Positions 34,592 to 43,703 of a stretch of 64,000 bases of DNA are shown here, in pieces. This stretch comes from Flavonifractor sp963557075 (lineage in GTDB: Bacteria > Bacillota > Clostridia > Oscillospirales > Oscillospiraceae), in assembly GCA_963557075.1 (NCBI GenBank), contig CAUWDA010000003.1, forward strand, positions 1 to 64,000, given 5' to 3'. Both the position numbers and the translations under genes were made by a program. The notes under the pieces were generated by a model, which ran no database searches, had not been told where the DNA came from, and saw only the letters and a program-made list of their open reading frames with translations. The first letter of the stretch is position 1. Every line of letters starts with the position of its first letter.

Positions 34592-35457
34592 TCCGGCACT
34601 TCCTTTGCCTGCTGGTACAGCCGCACATAGCTGGCATGGCGGCTGGGCGGAATCTCGCCCGCCTTCACTGCCGCAAGGACTGCACAGCCTTTTTCCTTTA
34701 CATGGGCGCAACCGGTGAACCGGCACTGATCCAGATAGGGGGCGAATTCCCGGAAGGTGTATTGCAGCTCTTCCGGTCTCCGCAGTTCCATCTCCTCTGT
34801 GTCGAAGGAGGAAAAGCCGGGGGTATCCGCCACGATGGCGCCACTGTCCAGCCGGAACAGCTCCACATGGCGGGTCGTGTGGCGTCCACGGCCCAGTTTG
34901 TCGGACACCTCCCCCACCCGGAGACGGAAGTCAGGCTGGAGGGCGTTGAGGATGGAGGACTTGCCCACGCCGGAATTCCCTGTAAAGGCAGATGCCTTGC
35001 CGGATATTGCGGCAGAAAGTTCGGCGATCCCCTCTCCGGTCTCGGCGCTCACCCGCAGGGTACGAAAGCCCGCCTTGGTATAGATGTTGTACAGGTCGTC
35101 CGCTCCATCCAGGTCGCACTTGTTGAGGACAATGATGCTCTCGCAGTCCCGCCCCTCCGCAATGGACACCACACGGTCAATGAGAAAGGGGTCGGTGACC
35201 GGGATGGCCCCGGAGGCCACCACCACCAGCTGGTCAATGTTGGCCACTGCGGGGCGCTGAAACTCATTTTTCCGGGGCAGGATGGCGTCCAGGATCCCGC
35301 TCTCCCCCTCCAGCCGGGTGAAGCTTACCCGGTCCCCAACCAGAGGCGTGATCTTCTGGTGGCGGAACTTTCCTCTTCCGCGGCAGGCGATGAGTCCGCC
35401 CTGACCGTCATCCACATAGTAGAAGCCGCTGAGGGCTTTTAAAATGATCCCTTCCAT
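34576..35457 (-). CDS. rsgA: Ribosome small-subunit biogenesis GTPase RsgA
   Basis: The 293-residue protein is a circularly permuted GTPase acting late in 30S assembly. Order: N-terminal OB fold (about 1-65); NKCDLD (G4) before GNSGVGKSSILNAL (G1, about 165); DTPGFSS (G3). A C-terminal zinc-binding Cys/His cluster (CRFTGCAHVKEKGCAV) follows. The ATG at 35457 is 1 base from the prkC stop. The preceding in-frame ATG codons lie inside prkC and are not used. Confidence 0.95.
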   Translation of the reverse strand: MEGIILKALSGFYYVDDGQGGLIACRGRGKFRHQKITPLVGDRVSFTRLEGESGILDAILPRKNEFQRPAVANIDQLVVVASGAIPVTDPFLIDRVVSIAEGRDCESIIVLNKCDLDGADDLYNIYTKAGFRTLRVSAETGEGIAELSAAISGKASAFTGNSGVGKSSILNALQPDFRLRVGEVSDKLGRGRHTTRHVELFRLDSGAIVADTPGFSSFDTEEMELRRPEELQYTFREFAPYLDQCRFTGCAHVKEKGCAVLAAVKAGEIPPSRHASYVRLYQQAKEVPEWQRK

Positions 35458-35458
35458 A

Positions 35459-37573
35459 TCAAACAAAGTTGTAGGGGTCGGTGCGGACCAGTTCCCCATC
35501 AAAATAGACGTTGATGGTCTGGACTCCGATCCCCCGGAGCGTGACCACCACCAGCTGCTGGGCGGTGGGAAGGGTCTTGCGGTACTGCTCCTGGCCGTCC
35601 ACGGTGACCACCACCTCTACCGTCTCCTTGTCCTGAGGCAGGGTGTCCACGGTGTAGCTGATGGATTTGAGCTCAGTCTCAGGCGTCTGCGTGGGCGACT
35701 CGCTGGGCTCAGCCGTGGGAGGAATCTGCGTAGGCGTAGGTTCGGGCGTTCCGGAAGCGGGGTCTGGCCCCTTGCTCACCCGAAGGGTGATGGTCTGTCC
35801 CTCTTCAACCTTGGTCGTGGGGTCAATACTCTGCCAGCAGACCCGTCCGGCCTCCATGGGATCATACACCTCTTCCATAGAGGGGACGAGACCCAGCTTG
35901 ACCGCCCCATCCTGGGCTTCCTGGGCCATCATCGTCACAAAGTCGGGCACGGTGACCGGCTCTTTTTTGGGGCCGATGCTCACCACCAAGACAATGTGCT
36001 CCACCCCCTCCAGGCTGGTATGGGCCACCGGATCGGAGGAGATCACATAGTCTGTATTGACCTCTTCGGAGTTTTCCTCCCGGAGTTCCAGGTTGCCCCG
36101 CTCCTCACTGTAGCCCAGCTTTTCCAGCTCCACAAGAGCGATGCGCTTGTCCCGGTTTACCAGATCGGGCATGGCTTTGACCTCGCTCTGTGCGCCGCTG
36201 CCATCGCTGATGAACACGGTGATGGTGGCTCCGGACTCCGCATTGCGGCCGCTCTCCGGCTCCTGGGACACGATTTGTCCTGCGGGAAGGTCGCTGGCTG
36301 TGGTCCCACCCTCTGCGATCAGGAAGTTTCCTTTCAGAACATCAGTATGCCGGCGGGCATCCTCCACGGTCATGCCGTAGAGCCTGGGCACGTTGTAGCC
36401 CTCCTTGCCGCTGAGACCGCCGAAGAAGGAGGTCCACAGAAATACGCCCATGCCCACCAGGAACAGGGCCACTGCCGCGATGGCCAGATAGATGGGCAGA
36501 TGACTGCCGCCGCTCCGTTTTTCGTCGTAGTCATCCTCGTCATAATAGTCTCTCCGGTTCCGGGGACGGGCGTCCTCTTCCCGGCGGGACGGACGGGGAC
36601 GGGTCCAGGTATCCTCGTCAAAGCGGTCTGCGTGGGCGGGCTGCGCTTTTACATTGCTGGGGGTGTTGGCGCCCAGCACCTGGGTGGGCTCATCCCCCTC
36701 GGCGATCAGCAGATCCGCAGGGGTGTAGTCAAAATTGATGGACGGATTTTTACGGAACTCCTCCAGATCAGCCAGCATAGCGTCGGCGGAGATGTAACGC
36801 TGGTTCACATCGGAGGCCATGGCCTTCATGGTGATGGCCTCCAGTGCCTCCGGGACCTCAGGGTCGATCTCCCTGGGCGACAGGGGGATCGAGTTGATGT
36901 GCTGAATAGCCACCGCCACCGGGGAATCCCCCTCATAGGGCAGGCGGCCGGTGACCATCTCATAGAGCACCACGCCGGCGGAGTAGATGTCGCTTCGGGC
37001 GTCGATATGGCTGCCGCGGGCCTGCTCGGGGGAAATATAGTGGACCGAGCCCAGAGCCTCCTGTGTCAGAGTGGCCTGAGCAGAGGAGGTGAGCCGGGCA
37101 ATGCCGAAGTCAGCCACCTTCAAAGAGCCGTCCCGCAGCACCATTACATTGTGGGGCTTGATATCCCGGTGGATGATGCCCCGGCTGTGGGCGTGAGACA
37201 GGGCCTTCATAATTTGCGTTATGAAATGGAGCGCCTCCCGCCAGGCCAGCTTGCCGCCCTTCTTCTGAATATACTGTTTCAGCGTGATGCCGTCCAGCAG
37301 TTCCATGACGATATAGTCCAGCTCCGGGGTATGGGACACATCATACACAGCCATGATATTGGGGTGGGACAGCATGGCAACAGCCTGGGACTCATCGTGG
37401 AACCGGCGGCGGAACTCGGCGTCGGTGGCCAGTTCCTCCTTCAGGATCTTGATGGCTACCAGCCGGTTGAGCCGGTGGTCCCGGCCCTTGTACACCACAG
37501 CCATGCCGCCGATGCCGATGCGCTCCAGGATTTCATATCGATTGTCGAGTAATTTCCCTATGTACTGATCCAT
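35459..37573 (-). CDS. prkC: PASTA-domain serine/threonine protein kinase
   Basis: The 704-residue membrane kinase senses cell-wall fragments. The Hanks-type kinase domain (about 10-270) has GIGGMAVVYKG, catalytic HRDIKPHN and DFGIARL. A juxtamembrane Arg/Asp-rich stretch leads to one membrane helix (LAIAAVALFLVGMGVFLW, about 350-367). Three or four extracellular PASTA repeats follow, then a Pro/Thr-rich linker and a terminal beta domain. PrkC and its phosphatase govern growth, stress responses and, in spore formers, germination. It is 17 bases after prpC. Confidence 0.96.
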   Translation of the reverse strand: MDQYIGKLLDNRYEILERIGIGGMAVVYKGRDHRLNRLVAIKILKEELATDAEFRRRFHDESQAVAMLSHPNIMAVYDVSHTPELDYIVMELLDGITLKQYIQKKGGKLAWREALHFITQIMKALSHAHSRGIIHRDIKPHNVMVLRDGSLKVADFGIARLTSSAQATLTQEALGSVHYISPEQARGSHIDARSDIYSAGVVLYEMVTGRLPYEGDSPVAVAIQHINSIPLSPREIDPEVPEALEAITMKAMASDVNQRYISADAMLADLEEFRKNPSINFDYTPADLLIAEGDEPTQVLGANTPSNVKAQPAHADRFDEDTWTRPRPSRREEDARPRNRRDYYDEDDYDEKRSGGSHLPIYLAIAAVALFLVGMGVFLWTSFFGGLSGKEGYNVPRLYGMTVEDARRHTDVLKGNFLIAEGGTTASDLPAGQIVSQEPESGRNAESGATITVFISDGSGAQSEVKAMPDLVNRDKRIALVELEKLGYSEERGNLELREENSEEVNTDYVISSDPVAHTSLEGVEHIVLVVSIGPKKEPVTVPDFVTMMAQEAQDGAVKLGLVPSMEEVYDPMEAGRVCWQSIDPTTKVEEGQTITLRVSKGPDPASGTPEPTPTQIPPTAEPSESPTQTPETELKSISYTVDTLPQDKETVEVVVTVDGQEQYRKTLPTAQQLVVVTLRGIGVQTINVYFDGELVRTDPYNFV

Positions 37574-37590
37574 AGTTCATTACCCCCTTC

Positions 37591-38325
37591 TCAAAGGATC
37601 TGGAAGAGGACCGCCGTCACGTTGTCCGGCGCGCCTCTGGATAGGGTGATGCTGAGCAGCCGCTGACAGCAGTCGGCCGGCTCTCCCCCGTGGATAACTT
37701 CATAGAGCAGCTCCTGGTCGGAGAGGATGTTGCTCAGCCCGTCGGAGCACAGCAGCAGGTAATCCCCCGGCGTAAGCTCCCGCTCATACAGGTCGGCCCG
37801 GATGCGCTCTTCCGCACCCAGGGCCCGGGTGATCAGATTCTTCCGCGGATGGGTGCGGGCCTCCTCCGGGGTGATATCCCCCCGGGCGACCATGTCCTCC
37901 ACCACCGAATGGTCCCGGGTCAACCGGGTGATGCCATCCTCATTGATGTGGTAGGCCCGGCTGTCTCCGATGTTCAGCAGGTAGGCCGTGTTTTCCACGA
38001 TAAGGACCGCTACCATTGTGGTACCCATGCCGAAGCAGTCCGGGTCGGAACAGGCCCTGCGGTATACCGCATTGTTGGCCTCCTCCGCCGCCATGGCCAG
38101 AATAGCCGGCGGTTGGGCGTCCGACTCGTCTCCCTGGGCGCACTGGAGGGTCTCTACAAAGGTCTCTACCGCGATCAGGCTGGCAATATTGCCCGCCTTG
38201 GCCCCCCCCATGCCGTCGCATACCACGCCGACCGCCAGGTGCTCCGAAGGCACATCTAAGTAATACCCGTCCTGATTCTGCGTCCGGACTACACCTTTGT
38301 CGGTGATGCCCCATGCATTGATCAT
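37591..38325 (-). CDS. prpC: PP2C-type protein phosphatase
   Basis: The 244-residue metal-dependent phosphatase has QDGYYLD, VCDGMGGAKAGN, NIGDSRAYH and LLLCSDGLSNIL, the Asp motifs that bind two Mn/Mg ions. It reverses PrkC phosphorylation of targets such as EF-G and CpgA/RsgA. The gene pair prpC-prkC and the following rsgA are in the standard Firmicutes order. AGAGGCTGA lies 8 bases before the ATG. Confidence 0.95.
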   Translation of the reverse strand: MINAWGITDKGVVRTQNQDGYYLDVPSEHLAVGVVCDGMGGAKAGNIASLIAVETFVETLQCAQGDESDAQPPAILAMAAEEANNAVYRRACSDPDCFGMGTTMVAVLIVENTAYLLNIGDSRAYHINEDGITRLTRDHSVVEDMVARGDITPEEARTHPRKNLITRALGAEERIRADLYERELTPGDYLLLCSDGLSNILSDQELLYEVIHGGEPADCCQRLLSITLSRGAPDNVTAVLFQIL

Positions 38326-38419
38326 AGTGAATCAGCCTCTTTTCCGGCCGGATGGTCCCCGCTGCCCGGACCTCCGGCAAAACAGTGGAACAGGCGCGCT
38401 ACGCGCCCTTGCAGCGTTG

Positions 38420-39445
38420 TCAGTCAGTATGCAGCATCGCCTTCCTGCGGAGCTGTCCGCAGGAGGCGTCGATATCCCCGCCCAGCTTGCGCCGCACCGT
38501 GGCGGTGACGCCATGAGACTCCAGCCGCTTCTGGAACTGGGCCACCCGGCGGCTGGGCTTCAGCGGGCTCTCTGCCACATGGTTCAGCGGGATCAGGTTC
38601 ACATGGCCGGGGATGCCCTTGAGGTGCTTGGCCAGCAGATCGGCCTGCCAGTCGGCGTCATTCACCCCGTCCACCATGGCATACTCATAGGAGATCCGCC
38701 GTCCGGTCGTCTCAAAATAACGGCGGCAGGTCTCAAAAAGCCGCTCCACGCCCACACTTTTGTTTACCGGCATCAGCCGGCTGCGGGTCTCATCATCAGG
38801 GGCATGAAGCGATACCGATAACGTCAATTGTAACTGATGTTCGGCCAGTTTGTCAATTTTTTCGACCAGCCCGCAGGTGGACAGAGAGATGTGGCGCATG
38901 CCGATGTTCAGCCCGTCCGGGCTGTTGACCAGGGAGAGAAACCGCATAACGGTGTCAAAGTTATCCAGAGGCTCGCCGATGCCCATGAGCACGATATTGC
39001 TGATGGGCGCGCCGGAATCCAGCTGGGTAAAGAGCACCTGATCCAGCATTTCAGCCGGAGTCAGATCTCTCACTTTGCCCCCCAGCGTGGAGGCGCAGAA
39101 GGCGCACCCCATGCGGCAGCCCACCTGAGAGGAGATGCATACAGTATTCCCATGGTGGTAGCGCATCAAAACGGTCTCAATGCAATTTCCGTCGGACAGC
39201 CGCCACAGATATTTAATGGTGCCGTCCAGGGCGGATACCTGCTTGCGCTCCACCTCCGGCGGACACAGGATACAGTCGGCCTTCAGCTTCTCCCTTAAGG
39301 CCTTGGACAGGTTGCTCATCTCATCGAAAGAACGCGCCCCCCGGTGGAGCCACTGAAAGACCTGCTTGGCCCGGAAGGCGGGCTCCCCCAGCCCCTTGAA
39401 ATAGGCGGTCATCTCCGCCAGGTCCATGGATTTGATGTCGGTCAT
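38420..39445 (-). CDS. rlmN: 23S rRNA/tRNA (adenine-C2) methyltransferase RlmN
   Basis: The 341-residue radical SAM enzyme methylates A2503 in 23S rRNA and A37 in some tRNAs. The cluster motif is GCRMGCAFCAST (CxxxCxxC), and the mechanistic C-terminal Cys lies in DIDASCGQLRRK. GIGEPLDNFD and SVSLHAPDDETR are family segments. It follows rsmB by 1 base. A 94-base gap to prpC holds no gene. Confidence 0.96.
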   Translation of the reverse strand: MTDIKSMDLAEMTAYFKGLGEPAFRAKQVFQWLHRGARSFDEMSNLSKALREKLKADCILCPPEVERKQVSALDGTIKYLWRLSDGNCIETVLMRYHHGNTVCISSQVGCRMGCAFCASTLGGKVRDLTPAEMLDQVLFTQLDSGAPISNIVLMGIGEPLDNFDTVMRFLSLVNSPDGLNIGMRHISLSTCGLVEKIDKLAEHQLQLTLSVSLHAPDDETRSRLMPVNKSVGVERLFETCRRYFETTGRRISYEYAMVDGVNDADWQADLLAKHLKGIPGHVNLIPLNHVAESPLKPSRRVAQFQKRLESHGVTATVRRKLGGDIDASCGQLRRKAMLHTD

Positions 39446-39446
39446 A

Positions 39447-41417
39447 TCATTCTCCCCTGCCGGGCTTCTCCGGCGGTATCAATCCGTATTTTCTATGGAG
39501 GAACGCGATCGTCTCTTCCTCCGTGGCCTCCCGGGCCGGAGGCGTAGGCTTCACGGGGCGGCCGTAAGGGGCCGGTCCAGGCTCCAGCGGATACTGGGCC
39601 CGGAAGGACCCGGTCTGGACCCACACCTGGGCAAAGCACCAGCCATGGTCCTGCTCGTACTCCAGATTTTCCGGCAGTTCCCGGATCAGCTCCTGAAAGT
39701 CCGGAACCTCCAGCAGCTTGGGGTGGTAGGCGCTTTCCCGCCACAGCTCCAGGCCCAGGGCGGGAAATTCATAGGTACAGGCCAGCTCATGGTCCTCACA
39801 GTCGCACTCATAGCCGGTCTCTTTGGCCAGGGCCGGGATCAGGTCCTCGGCGTGGGTGCGGGTCAGGTCCAGACTGCGGTACAGGACCTTGAGGTCCTCG
39901 CTCCGGTCCAGACCGATGCGGCTCAGCTTCCCGTCCTCATACTCCAGGTGGAAGGTCACGGGATCCCCGTACCCGCCGAAGCGGTGCCACACCTCCACGG
40001 CCTGGCCCTCCGCCTCATGTAGCTTTTGCAGGGCCTCCTCCGCCTCCGCCTTGGGCATACCCAGGGTAAAGGGTCCCACGCCCTCGTTGGGCCGGACCTC
40101 GTACACACCCCGCATCCGCCGCAGCTTGGCAAAGAAAAAGCCGTCGGTGCCGTGGCGGTGGGGCCAGCAGGTCACCATGCCCTCTCTGGCGCTCTCAAAG
40201 TCGCCGGGCACCTGCAAACCCTCTAATGTAAAGTCTTTATGCTTGCCTAAAAATGCCCGCACTACGTCCTCATTCTCCCGCTCCAGCAGGGTGCAGGTGG
40301 CGTAGAGCAGAACCCCGCCCGGCCGAACATAGCGGCACACGTTGTCCAGAATGGCCTTCTGGACCCGGGGCAGCCCCTCCAGGGGCTTGGGGTCCTTATA
40401 GCGGATGTCCGGCTTCTTGCGGATAATACCCAGCCCGGAGCAGGGCACATCGGCCAGCACCAGGTCAAATCCGTCAAGGAATTCTTCTTTACATTCCCTG
40501 CCGTCCAGTACTTGCGCTGAGATACAATTCAAACCCAGCCGATTGGCTCCCGCCCGGATCAGGTCCATCTTATGTGGGTGGATATCGCAGGAGACCACCT
40601 TCCCCTTGCCCCGCATTTCAATGGCGGCGGCAAAGGACTTACCGCCGGGGGCGGCGCAGGCGTCCAGCACGTCCATACCCTCTCTGGGGTCGGCGGCCAG
40701 CACCGCCAGCTTGGCGGCGGCATCCTGGATGTAAAAGAGGCCCTCCCGGAAGGCGGTCAGCTCCTCCAGACTGCCGGTGTGGGACAGCAGCAGGCAGTTT
40801 GGCAGCCAGGGGTGGGGCTGGGCCTCCACCCCCTCCGCCCGGAGGGAATCGGTCACTTCCTCCACCGTGGCCCTGGTGGTGTTCACCTGGGCGCAGGTGG
40901 GGGGCTCCCCGTTGTTGGCCGCCATGAGGGCGGCGGCCTCCTCCCTGCCCAGCCGGCGGGTAAACAGGTCGACCAGCCACTGGGGGTGACTGTACCGCAC
41001 CGCCGGGTGATCGGGGACCTCCAGGGTGTCTTTCTGCCGGGCCAGAGAGCGGAGCACGCCGTTGACCAGACCGGACGCGCGGGGGTTCCTGGAACCCTTC
41101 CGGGCCAGATCCACCGCCTCGCAGACGGCGGCGTGGTCAGGAACTCTGTCAAGGAATAATACTTGATATGCTCCAAGCCGCAAGCTATTGCGGACAGCGG
41201 GCTCCATCTTCTCCAGCTTCACCGTGGACAGAGCGCCCAGGTAGTGGTCCAGCAGCAACCGGTTCTGGAGCACGCCGAAGCACAGCCGGGTAGCCAGGGC
41301 GGCATCCCGGCTGTCCAGTCCGGCGGTTTTCAAAGTCTTTTTCAAAAAGCCATCCGACCAGGCGCCCTGCTTTTCGCAGGCCACCAGAGCCCGGAGGGCC
41401 ACTTCTCTGGCAGTCAT
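39447..41417 (-). CDS. rsmB: 16S rRNA m5C967 methyltransferase RsmB with unusual C-terminal extension
   Basis: The 656-residue frame is about 220 residues longer than normal RsmB. Residues 1-434 are complete: NusB-like RNA-binding domain (about 1-140), then the methyltransferase with CAAPGGKSFAAA (SAM site), the VPCSGLG Cys and the catalytic ATCTLLERENE Cys, ending in the usual DGFFFAKLRR. Residues 435-656 add an unknown acidic domain opening NEGVGPFTLGMPKAEAEEAL and ending with a Pro-rich linker and AFLHRKYGLIPPEK. It has no stop or strong ribosome site at the junction. The start at 41417 is 1 base from the peptidase stop. Confidence 0.9.
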   Translation of the reverse strand: MTAREVALRALVACEKQGAWSDGFLKKTLKTAGLDSRDAALATRLCFGVLQNRLLLDHYLGALSTVKLEKMEPAVRNSLRLGAYQVLFLDRVPDHAAVCEAVDLARKGSRNPRASGLVNGVLRSLARQKDTLEVPDHPAVRYSHPQWLVDLFTRRLGREEAAALMAANNGEPPTCAQVNTTRATVEEVTDSLRAEGVEAQPHPWLPNCLLLSHTGSLEELTAFREGLFYIQDAAAKLAVLAADPREGMDVLDACAAPGGKSFAAAIEMRGKGKVVSCDIHPHKMDLIRAGANRLGLNCISAQVLDGRECKEEFLDGFDLVLADVPCSGLGIIRKKPDIRYKDPKPLEGLPRVQKAILDNVCRYVRPGGVLLYATCTLLERENEDVVRAFLGKHKDFTLEGLQVPGDFESAREGMVTCWPHRHGTDGFFFAKLRRMRGVYEVRPNEGVGPFTLGMPKAEAEEALQKLHEAEGQAVEVWHRFGGYGDPVTFHLEYEDGKLSRIGLDRSEDLKVLYRSLDLTRTHAEDLIPALAKETGYECDCEDHELACTYEFPALGLELWRESAYHPKLLEVPDFQELIRELPENLEYEQDHGWCFAQVWVQTGSFRAQYPLEPGPAPYGRPVKPTPPAREATEEETIAFLHRKYGLIPPEKPGRGE

Positions 41418-41418
41418 A

Positions 41419-42117
41419 TCAGTCCCTCCGGCGGCTGTTAAAGGCCAGCACATAGCGCAGCAGATGGGCAATGGACACCAGCAGCGCCGCCACATAAGTC
41501 ATGGCCGCAGCCCCCAGCACCTTTTTGGCCCCGCTCAACTCCTGCTCATCCAGCAGATGGGTCGCCCGCAGGGAATGGATGGCCCGGCGGGAGGCGTCGA
41601 ATTCCACCGGCAGGGTGACCAGCTGGAACACAGTAGCCACAGCAAAGAGCACCACACCCACGGCAAACAAAGGCCGGGAGTAGAGCATAAAGCCCAGGAC
41701 AATGAGGACGAGGGAGATCTGGGAGCTGAAATTGCACACCGGGATCATGGCGCCCCGCACCTTGATGGGCCCATACTCCTGGGCATACTGCACCGCATGG
41801 CCCGCCTCATGGGCAGCCACACCCAGCGCCGAAATACTGGTAGAGCCGTACACCCCGTCAGACAGACGGATGGTGTTGGCCTTGGGGTCGTAGTGGTCGG
41901 TCAGCTTGCCGGACACCCGCACCACCCGCACGCCGTATACGCCATGGGCCCGGAGAACCTCCTCCGCGGCCTGAGCCCCGGTGAGCCCCCGGCGGCTGGC
42001 GATCTGCCCATAGCGGCGGAAGGTAGACGACACATTGAGCTGGGCCAGCAGGGCGATCAGAAGAGCGGGCACCAGGATCATCCAGTAATAGGGATCCACA
42101 AAATTGTAAAAGTACAT
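41419..42117 (-). CDS. Neutral zinc metallopeptidase, YugP family
   Basis: The 232-residue membrane protein has an N-terminal helix (WMILVPALLIALLAQLNV), a zinc motif AAHEAGHAVQYA (HExxH), then two or three membrane helices near the C-terminus. The family is widespread in Firmicutes; its substrate is not established. GGAGGCTGA precedes the ATG. It sits inside the translation-factor block, 131 bases after fmt. Confidence 0.87.
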   Translation of the reverse strand: MYFYNFVDPYYWMILVPALLIALLAQLNVSSTFRRYGQIASRRGLTGAQAAEEVLRAHGVYGVRVVRVSGKLTDHYDPKANTIRLSDGVYGSTSISALGVAAHEAGHAVQYAQEYGPIKVRGAMIPVCNFSSQISLVLIVLGFMLYSRPLFAVGVVLFAVATVFQLVTLPVEFDASRRAIHSLRATHLLDEQELSGAKKVLGAAAMTYVAALLVSIAHLLRYVLAFNSRRRD

Positions 42118-42248
42118 GAATCAGCCTCCAGAAAAGGTCTCATGATCGGTCTATCGGAAGAACCGGGACGGCCCGGCAGACAAGGTTCTCTTCTATTGTA
42201 TCCAGATTTCCGCTCCAGATGCCGGCAGATCTATAAAGTGAATCAGCT

Positions 42249-43199
42249 TTACAGATTTGTTCCGGCTGCGGTGAGCATGGTCCCCGCTTCAATGGGGTGG
42301 CCCCGCAGATAGTCGGCCGCACGCATCCGCTTGCCCCCGTCGGGCTGAAGCTCCTCGATGCGCAGCACGGTCCCCTCTCCGCAAGCCACTGCCAGTCCAT
42401 CCTTGCCCGCCAACAGCACCGTGCCGGGCGCGGCGGACGTCTGCTCCTCAGAAACGACAGTCTTAAATACTTTACACCGCTTGTCCCCCAAAGTAGTCAC
42501 GGCAGCAGGCCAGGGAATCAGGCCACGAACCTGGTCGTGGAGCTGCCGGGCGGTGCGGCCAAAGTCCAGAGGGGACAGCTCCCGGCTCAGCATGGGAGCC
42601 AGGGTCGCTTTCTCGTGGTCCTGAGGGATGCGGGTGGCGGTACCGGCGTCGATCTGGGCCACTGTCTCCGCCAGCAGCTTGCCGCCCAACTCGGCCAGCC
42701 GGTCGTGGAGGGTTACCACCGTCTCATCCGGGTCGATGGGGGTGGCCGCCTGGGAAATGATATCTCCGGCGTCCAAATCGTGGGCCATGTGCATGATGGT
42801 CACGCCGGTCTCCCGGTCTCCGTTGAGCACCGCCCAGTTGATGGGAGCTGCCCCCCGATAGTTGGGCAGCAGGGACGAGTGGACGTTAATACACCCTTTG
42901 GGAGGCGCGGCCAAAATATCGTCAGGCAGGATGCGGCCGTAGGCGGCCACTACAATGAGTTCGGGGGCCAGCTCCTGAATGAGGGCCAGGGCAGTGCCGT
43001 CCCGCAGCTTGGTAGGCTGATACACCGGGATATCGTGGGTCAAAGCGCACTCCTTCACCGGCGGAGCCTGGAGCTTCATGCCCCGGTTCTTGGGCTTGTC
43101 AGGCTGGGTAAACACCCCGCAGATCTCGTGCCCCGCCCCGATCAGAGCCTCCAGAGAGGGCACCGCAAAGTCGGGGGTACCCATAAAGAGGATCCTCAT
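42249..43199 (-). CDS. fmt: Methionyl-tRNA formyltransferase
   Basis: The 316-residue enzyme formylates initiator Met-tRNA using 10-formyltetrahydrofolate. The opening MRILFMGTPDFAVPSLE, the NVHSSLLPNYRGAAPINWAV catalytic stretch and HDLDAGDI are diagnostic, with the C-terminal OB-like tRNA-binding domain from about 205. It overlaps def by 4 bases, linking formylation with deformylation. Confidence 0.96.
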   Translation of the reverse strand: MRILFMGTPDFAVPSLEALIGAGHEICGVFTQPDKPKNRGMKLQAPPVKECALTHDIPVYQPTKLRDGTALALIQELAPELIVVAAYGRILPDDILAAPPKGCINVHSSLLPNYRGAAPINWAVLNGDRETGVTIMHMAHDLDAGDIISQAATPIDPDETVVTLHDRLAELGGKLLAETVAQIDAGTATRIPQDHEKATLAPMLSRELSPLDFGRTARQLHDQVRGLIPWPAAVTTLGDKRCKVFKTVVSEEQTSAAPGTVLLAGKDGLAVACGEGTVLRIEELQPDGGKRMRAADYLRGHPIEAGTMLTAAGTNL

Positions 43200-43690
43200 G
43201 CCTTGTCCCCCTCCGCCATCAGCTCATCCAGCTCATCATTGGTGTACAGACGGTCAGACAGCTCGGTAAACAGGTGACCGTCCAGGTGGTCGATCTCGTG
43301 GCAGAAGCAGCGGGCCACGATCTCCTCTCCCTCCACCTCGAAGAAATTGCCATTGCGGTCCTGAGCCCGCACCTTGGCCTTCATGGGACGCTTTACCACA
43401 CCCCACCGGCCGGGGACGGACAGGCAGCCTTCAAAGCCCTCCTGCTCTCCCTCCCGGCCGATGATCTCCGGGTTGACCAGCTCCAGCATCTGGTCGTCGG
43501 CATCCACCACGATGACGGCCCGGCGGAGAATGCCCACCTGGGGGGCAGCCAGACCGGCGCCGTTGGCGTGGGCCAGGGTCTCTTTCAGGTCGTCCAGCAG
43601 GTCGTGGAGCCGGCCGTCAAACTGGGTCACAGGACGGCAGACCTTGTGCAGGGCGGGATCGCCGTCGGTGAGAATGGTGCGCAGAGCCAT
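43196..43690 (-). CDS. def: Peptide deformylase
   Basis: The 164-residue metalloenzyme removes the formyl group from nascent proteins. All three motifs are present: GAGLAAPQVG, EGCLSVPG with the metal Cys, and HEIDHLDG with the two His and the Glu. TTAGGAGGAA precedes the ATG. It lies between priA and fmt, the usual Firmicutes place. Confidence 0.97.
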   Translation of the reverse strand: MALRTILTDGDPALHKVCRPVTQFDGRLHDLLDDLKETLAHANGAGLAAPQVGILRRAVIVVDADDQMLELVNPEIIGREGEQEGFEGCLSVPGRWGVVKRPMKAKVRAQDRNGNFFEVEGEEIVARCFCHEIDHLDGHLFTELSDRLYTNDELDELMAEGDKA

Positions 43691-43703
43691 AATGATATTC
43701 CTC

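Noticed and set aside
35444..37552. A 702-codon plus-strand frame
   Set aside because: It is antisense to prkC, lacks a ribosome site and shows no protein-like motif.
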